Below, in pieces: positions 59,733 through 64,000 of a stretch of 64,000 bases of DNA (position 1 is the first letter of the stretch; the number at the start of each line of letters is the position of its first letter). The notes beneath the pieces were generated by a model. It was not told the origin of the DNA. It was given only the letters and a program-made list of their open reading frames with translations, and ran no database searches. The DNA is from Janthinobacterium sp. 1_2014MBL_MicDiv (GTDB lineage: Bacteria; Pseudomonadota; Gammaproteobacteria; Burkholderiales; Burkholderiaceae_D): positions 5,022,001 through 5,086,000 of the forward strand of contig NZ_CP011319.1 in assembly GCF_001865675.1 (NCBI RefSeq). The letters are read 5' to 3'. Position numbers and translations under genes: made by a program.

Positions 59733-61360
59733 TTTTTCTCATCTCCTTTTTTACCGCGGATCAGGGACTCGGGATGACGTTCCAGGTAATCCGACAGGGC
59801 ATTCAGCGATTGCAGGGTCTGCGTCAGCTGCTGCAAGGCCTGGCGCACATCGGACTGCAGCGGCGAATCCTTTTGCAGCACCTGCTCGGCCGTGCCGAAG
59901 GTCTGCTTCGCCGCCGTCAGGGTGTCGCGCATTTCCGGCACCACCTGGCCATCGAGCTGCTTGAACAGGGTGTTGGCCTGCTTGATGGTGGCGTTCAGGT
60001 TGTTGCCGATCTCGGCGTACGGCACCTGGTCCAGTTTGCGCGCGATGCTGGCGATCTGCGTCTGCAATTCATCCAGGGTATTCGGCACGGTCGGCACTTC
60101 CAGCGGATACTTGTTCAGGTCCAGCGCCACCTTCGGCGCTTTCGGGAAGAAGTCCAGCGCGATATACAGCTGGCTGGTCAGCAGGTTGCCCGTGCGCAGC
60201 TGGGCGCGCAGGCCGCGGCTGACCATGCGCTCCATCAGCTGGTGGCCGGCCGAGCCTTCCGCATCGTCGACGGCCGCCTTGAAGCGCATGCCCAGGCGCG
60301 CCGGGTACAGGTTGACCGTCACCGGCATGCGGAAGTTCTTCTTCACAGGATCGAATTCGATGCCGACCGAACGCACTTCGCCCAGCACGATGCCGCGGAA
60401 GTCCACCGTGGCGCCGGGCTGCAAGCCGCGCAGGGACTGGTCGAAATAGAACACGGTGGTAATGGCCTCGCCATCGGGTTCGCGCATGGCGCTGGCCTCG
60501 TCGGCCGCCAGGCGGTAGCTGGTGCCGGCCGGCGCCGGCTCTTCCGGCTTGCGGCCGTTTTCCGCCTCGAAGGCGATGCCGCCCACCAGCATGGCGGCCA
60601 GCGATTGCGTGTTCAACTTGAAGCCGTTGGAATCGAGGCGCACGTCGACGCCGCTGGCATGCCACCAGCGCGCGTTCTTGCCGACGAATTGATCGTACGG
60701 GGCATTGACGAAGACCGACATGGTGATGCCGTTGCCGTCCTTGTCCAGCGCGAAGCTGACCACCTTGCCCACGCGCAGGCGGTGGAAGAACAGGGGCGAG
60801 CCCACGTCGACGGAACCGAGGCTGTCCGCATGCAGGGTGTACAGCTTGCCCTTCTGGTCGCCGGCCACGGCGGGCGGATTTTCCATGCCGACGAATCTGT
60901 CTTTCTTCGCTTCCGACTTGCCCGTGTCGACGCCGATATACGCGCCCGACAGCAAGGTGCCCAGGCCCGTCACGCCGCTGGCGCCGATCTGCGGGCGCAC
61001 CACCCAGAAGCGCGAATCGGCCGTGGCGAAGCGGCGCGCTTCCTTGCTCATGTCGATCGTCACCTGCACCTTGGTCAGGTCGTCATCGAGGGTAATGGCG
61101 CGCACCTGGCCGATGTCGACATCCTTGTACTTGACCTTGGTCTTGCCCGGCTCCAGGCCTTCGGCGCTGGTGAAGCTGACCGTCACCGTGGGGCCCTGGT
61201 CGAGGATGGACTTGGCGGCCAGGCCCGCGCCGATCAGCGCGGCCAGCAACGGAATGAGCCACACCAGCGACGGCAGCCAGCGGCTGGCCGGATCCACATC
61301 GGGTTCGGGCAGTGGCCGCGCACCGGTTTCGGCAAGGTCGCCCGCTTCTTTGTCAGACAT
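59729..61360 (-). CDS. pqiB: MCE-domain lipid-transport protein PqiB
   Basis: 543 aa from the ATG at 61360 (GGAG upstream; the TTG four codons earlier is rejected). One N-terminal helix (WLPSLVWLIPLLAALIGAGLAAKSILDQG) then three successive MCE domains (VTVSFTSAEGLEPGKTKVKYKDVDIG, about residue 165 on, and YFDQSLRGLQPGATVDFRGIVLGEV), then a coiled C-terminal needle. It makes the periplasm-spanning channel for lipids with PqiA and PqiC. Confidence 0.95.
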   Translation of the reverse strand: MSDKEAGDLAETGARPLPEPDVDPASRWLPSLVWLIPLLAALIGAGLAAKSILDQGPTVTVSFTSAEGLEPGKTKVKYKDVDIGQVRAITLDDDLTKVQVTIDMSKEARRFATADSRFWVVRPQIGASGVTGLGTLLSGAYIGVDTGKSEAKKDRFVGMENPPAVAGDQKGKLYTLHADSLGSVDVGSPLFFHRLRVGKVVSFALDKDGNGITMSVFVNAPYDQFVGKNARWWHASGVDVRLDSNGFKLNTQSLAAMLVGGIAFEAENGRKPEEPAPAGTSYRLAADEASAMREPDGEAITTVFYFDQSLRGLQPGATVDFRGIVLGEVRSVGIEFDPVKKNFRMPVTVNLYPARLGMRFKAAVDDAEGSAGHQLMERMVSRGLRAQLRTGNLLTSQLYIALDFFPKAPKVALDLNKYPLEVPTVPNTLDELQTQIASIARKLDQVPYAEIGNNLNATIKQANTLFKQLDGQVVPEMRDTLTAAKQTFGTAEQVLQKDSPLQSDVRQALQQLTQTLQSLNALSDYLERHPESLIRGKKGDEKK

Positions 61361-62696
61361 GCTGTTCTCCAATCACTGTATTGTTTCCGGTATTTTTGCT
61401 ATTTGGCGCAAGCCTGGCACGCTCTTCATCCTCGGCCGCCCTGTCATCGACGGGGTCCCAGATCAGGCGCGGGTCGAACTGCATCGCCGCCAGCATGGTC
61501 AGCACCACCACCGCGCCAAAGGCCAGCGCGCCAGGGCCGGCCGTGATCACGGCCAGCGACTTGAAGCGCACCAGCGCCACCGTCAGGGTGACGACAAAGA
61601 TATCGAGCATGGACCAGCGGCCGATGAATTCAACCATGCGGTACAGGATGGTGCGCTGGCGCGGCCGCCAGCGCGAGCGCCGCTGCGCCGTCCAGGCCAG
61701 CAGCGCCAGCACGCCCAGTTTCAACATCGGCACGACCACGCTGGCGATGAAAATGATGATGGCCAGGCCTTTCGAGCCGCTGGTCCAGAAGAGAACGACG
61801 CCGCTCATGATGGTATCGTCCTGTGCGCCAAACAGCGATTGCGTGACCATCACGGGCAGCAGATTGGCGGGGATGTACAGGATCATGGCGGCGATCAGCA
61901 GGGCCCAGGTGCGGCTGATGCTGTTTGGCTTGCGCACGTGCAGGGCCGAGCCGCAGCGCGCGCACTCCAGGTGTTTGCCCTTGACCAAAGGCGGCGCCAC
62001 CAGGCCGCACGCATGGCAGGGCACGACCTTCTCGCCGGGCGCAAAGGCCTTGTAGCGGATGCCGGGCAGCGCTTGCCGCGTCAGGTCGTCGCCCAGGTTC
62101 CACAGCGCCTTCGGGTCGAACGAAACGACGATGGCCAGCATCAGCGTCAGCGCGCCAAACGCGAACAGGCCAGGTTGCGGCACCACGGTGGCCAAGCTCG
62201 TCATCTTGACGACGGTGATCAGGATGCCGATCATCAGCACTTCCGTCATGCCCCACTCGCGCGCCGTCTGCACGGCGCGCAGCACGCGGTTGAAGCCGGG
62301 AACCCTCACGCCCAGGCGCAGGCCCAGCGCCACATACAGCAGGGAGCCGAGCTCGATGGCGGGAAAGAGGATGGTAAACAGGAAGACCATCGTCGCCACG
62401 ATGTGCATCTGTTCGGACCACAGCACGCGGATGGAACCGAGCAAGGTGGCGCTGGAAGTCAGGCCGTTGACGTCGAGTTCGACGATGGAAAAGAACTGGG
62501 CGATCAGGAAGACCAGGGCGGCGCCCAGGGTCAGCGCCACCACCTTGGTCAATTCGGCCGGCGCGCCCCGCGCATGGGCGCCCCGGTACAGCACCGAGCG
62601 GCAACGGATGCAGCGCGCCTTTTCGCGTGGACGCAGCGGACGTTTGCGGTACAGCACGCCGCAGTCATGACAGCTAATCAGGTCGTATCGGTGCAC
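61353..62696 (-). CDS. pqiA: Integral membrane protein PqiA
   Basis: 447 aa from a GTG at 62696 (no ATG possible before the first zinc motif). Two tandem PqiA domains, each starting with a zinc ribbon: SCHDCGVLYR ... ARCIRCRSVLY and PCHACGLVAPP ... LECARCGSALH, then four or so helices each. Inner-membrane partner feeding lipid to PqiB. Overlaps pqiB by 8 bp. Confidence 0.95.
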   Translation of the reverse strand: MHRYDLISCHDCGVLYRKRPLRPREKARCIRCRSVLYRGAHARGAPAELTKVVALTLGAALVFLIAQFFSIVELDVNGLTSSATLLGSIRVLWSEQMHIVATMVFLFTILFPAIELGSLLYVALGLRLGVRVPGFNRVLRAVQTAREWGMTEVLMIGILITVVKMTSLATVVPQPGLFAFGALTLMLAIVVSFDPKALWNLGDDLTRQALPGIRYKAFAPGEKVVPCHACGLVAPPLVKGKHLECARCGSALHVRKPNSISRTWALLIAAMILYIPANLLPVMVTQSLFGAQDDTIMSGVVLFWTSGSKGLAIIIFIASVVVPMLKLGVLALLAWTAQRRSRWRPRQRTILYRMVEFIGRWSMLDIFVVTLTVALVRFKSLAVITAGPGALAFGAVVVLTMLAAMQFDPRLIWDPVDDRAAEDEERARLAPNSKNTGNNTVIGEQHV

Positions 62697-62738
62697 AGTG
62701 TGAAGTTTGCCGGCGCGCGAGCGCGACTATCTCATGTC

Positions 62739-62770
62739 AATGCCAGCTATCATATTACATAGTTGGCATT
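62739..62770. repeat. Imperfect inverted repeat upstream of pqiA
   Basis: AATGCCAGCTAT (62739-62750) / ATAGTTGGCATT (62759-62770), 12-bp arms with one G-T position, 8-bp spacer, between the amidase stop and the pqiA start. May be a weak terminator or a pqi operator. Confidence 0.4.
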
Positions 62771-62790
62771 TTCCTGCACTGCAGCACTAT

Positions 62791-64000
62791 TTATTGATGC
62801 CCCCTCAACAATGCCTCGACCGCGCGGCCAATCTGCAGCACCCGTTCATCCGCGCCAGCCAGGCCGCAGATGCCCAGCCCCACGGGCAGCGTGCCTTCCT
62901 CGTGACACGGCAGCGACAGCGCGCAGCCATCGAGGAAGTTGATCGCGCTGGCGTTGCGCAGCACCAGGCCATTCGTGGCGAAGAAGGTGGCGTCATCGGC
63001 TTCGAGCGGCGCGACTTCCGGCGCCACGATGGCCACGCTGGGCATCAGCCAGGCGTCATAGGGCGCCAGGCGCCGTCTGGCGATGGCGATCAGGCGCGCG
63101 CGCGCATCGAGCAAGTCGATGTAGTCTGCCGCTCCCTGCTGCTGGCCGCGGCGGATGCGCGCCGCCACGCGCTGGTCGTACTGCGCGCCCTGCGCTTCAA
63201 GCAGCGCGCGGTGCCAGTGCCAGGCTTCGGCCGCCACCAGTCCGCCGCCGCCATTGATCGTCGGCAGCTCCAGCAGTTCGGGAAAATCGAACTGCCCTAC
63301 CTGCGCGCCTGCCGCGCGCAATGCATCCAGCGCGCGCTCAAACGCCTGCTGCACCTGCGGTTCGACATTGGCGCCCACGTAGTCCAGGGTAAAGCCGAAG
63401 CGCAGTCCCTTCAGTGCGGGCGCGCCATCGGCGATCTCCTGGCCCGACAGCGCCGCATACAAAATCGCGCAGCAATCGACGCTGCGCGCGATGGGACCGG
63501 CCGAATCGAGCGAACGCGACAGGGGCACCGTGCCGGCCAGCGGCACGGTCGCCGCCGTCGGCTTGAAACCCGTCAAGCCGCAAAAGGCGGACGGGATGCG
63601 GATCGAGCCGCCCGTGTCCGTGCCCAGGGCACCTGCCGCCATCTCCAGCGCCACCGTGACGGCGCCGCCCGAGGTGGAGCCGCCGGCCACGCGCGCGCGG
63701 TCGTGCGGATGGCGCGGCGTGCCGTAATGGGGATTCAGGCCCAGGCCGGAAAAGGCGAATTCGCTCATGTTGGTACGTCCCAGCAGGATGGCGCCTGCCG
63801 CGCGCAGGCGCGCCACGGCTGGCGCATCGGCGTCGGCCGGTGGCGCGTCGGCCAGCGCCTGCGAGGCGGCGCTGCTGGTCTGCCCCCGCACGTCGAACAG
63901 GTCCTTGATCGAGATGGGCACGCCGGCCAGCGGCGAACGCACCAGGCCAGCGGCGCGCGCCGCATCGCTGGCACGCGCCTCGGCCAGCGCCTGCTCGCCA
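62791..64000 (-). CDS. Amidase-signature family protein (5' end beyond window)
   Basis: 402 codons visible, open to the right edge; an internal ATG at 63942 is not the start, because conserved sequence (LAEARASDAARAAGLVRSPLAGVPISIKD) continues upstream. The Ser-cisSer-Lys triad is seen as Lys in SIKDLF and the serines in AGGSTSGG and TDTGGSIRIP. Hydrolyses an amide of unknown identity; substrate range cannot be told from the signature alone. Followed after 94 bp by pqiA on the same strand, but a hairpin lies between. Confidence 0.9.
   Translation of the reverse strand, partial: GEQALAEARASDAARAAGLVRSPLAGVPISIKDLFDVRGQTSSAASQALADAPPADADAPAVARLRAAGAILLGRTNMSEFAFSGLGLNPHYGTPRHPHDRARVAGGSTSGGAVTVALEMAAGALGTDTGGSIRIPSAFCGLTGFKPTAATVPLAGTVPLSRSLDSAGPIARSVDCCAILYAALSGQEIADGAPALKGLRFGFTLDYVGANVEPQVQQAFERALDALRAAGAQVGQFDFPELLELPTINGGGGLVAAEAWHWHRALLEAQGAQYDQRVAARIRRGQQQGAADYIDLLDARARLIAIARRRLAPYDAWLMPSVAIVAPEVAPLEADDATFFATNGLVLRNASAINFLDGCALSLPCHEEGTLPVGLGICGLAGADERVLQIGRAVEALLRGHQ

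Noticed and set aside
60705..62762. 685-codon plus-strand frame
   Set aside because: Antisense of pqiB/pqiA.
1..64000. CRISPR arrays, rRNA operons, insertion sequences
   Set aside because: No regularly spaced direct repeats, rRNA signatures or transposase-like frames were seen anywhere in the window.

Overview
The window is high-GC, dense bacterial DNA with betaproteobacterial gene content and order: rplU-rpmA-obgE-proB divergent from ispB, an rnfB-nth pair, intracellular PHB depolymerase and a PHA-granule protein, fdxA, pqiABC and a cat operon. My inference is Oxalobacteraceae (Janthinobacterium, Massilia or Duganella-like); no ribosomal RNA is present to confirm it. Genes run off both ends: a glycosyltransferase-51 / penicillin-binding protein on the left and an amidase on the right, both on the minus strand.

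Layout. 0-6.4 kb: the partial PBP, then a minus-strand run of five genes (beta-propeller, polysaccharide deacetylase, fatty-acid hydroxylase-like, EI24/CysZ-like, molybdopterin-binding CinA-like) joined by overlapping stop/start codons. 6.5-7.9 kb: FKBP isomerase, acyl-CoA-binding protein, GNAT acetyltransferase. 7.9-11.4 kb: proVWX compatible-solute importer. 12-16.4 kb: PHA-granule protein, an M4-like zinc protease with an emfourin-type inhibitor gene, fdxA and phaZ. 16.4-20.8 kb: a DOPA-dioxygenase-like protein with a twin-arginine-like leader, a TonB receptor and an orphan periplasmic binding protein. 21-27.2 kb: rnfB-nth, proB, a small membrane protein, obgE, rpmA, rplU and ispB. 27.2-31 kb: arsR-arsC-arsH and a divergent AsmA-like gene.

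31-45.2 kb is the accessory core. It begins beside a tRNA-Pro(CGG) gene and carries a partial type VI secretion (T6SS) locus: tssK on the minus strand, and tssF, tssG, vgrG and a PAAR gene on the plus strand. On each side lies a copy of a phospholipase-D effector gene (Tle5 type) followed 2 bp later by a Sel1-repeat immunity-like gene, in inverted orientation. A decayed third immunity copy sits next to the tRNA. Sheath, membrane-complex and ClpV genes are absent here, so these baseplate parts must work with a T6SS encoded elsewhere, or not at all.

45.3-51.6 kb: a GntP-type permease, then a beta-ketoadipate block (catB, catC, pcaD, sodium:solute symporter) with divergent catR and an ATAC-N7-GTAT operator. 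51.6-59.1 kb: a probable copper/metal group (beta-propeller, cupredoxin-like protein, polytopic membrane protein, PepSY protein, TonB receptor, DUF2946 protein). 59.1-62.7 kb: pqiABC lipid-transport operon. 62.8 kb to the end: amidase.

The most noteworthy items are the split T6SS baseplate module with inverted Tle5/immunity duplication and a G9 tract at the tssF start, the coupled five-gene envelope operon, the protease/emfourin pair, a probably leaderless arsR with its operator over the start codon, and several palindromes in promoter regions with no assigned regulator.
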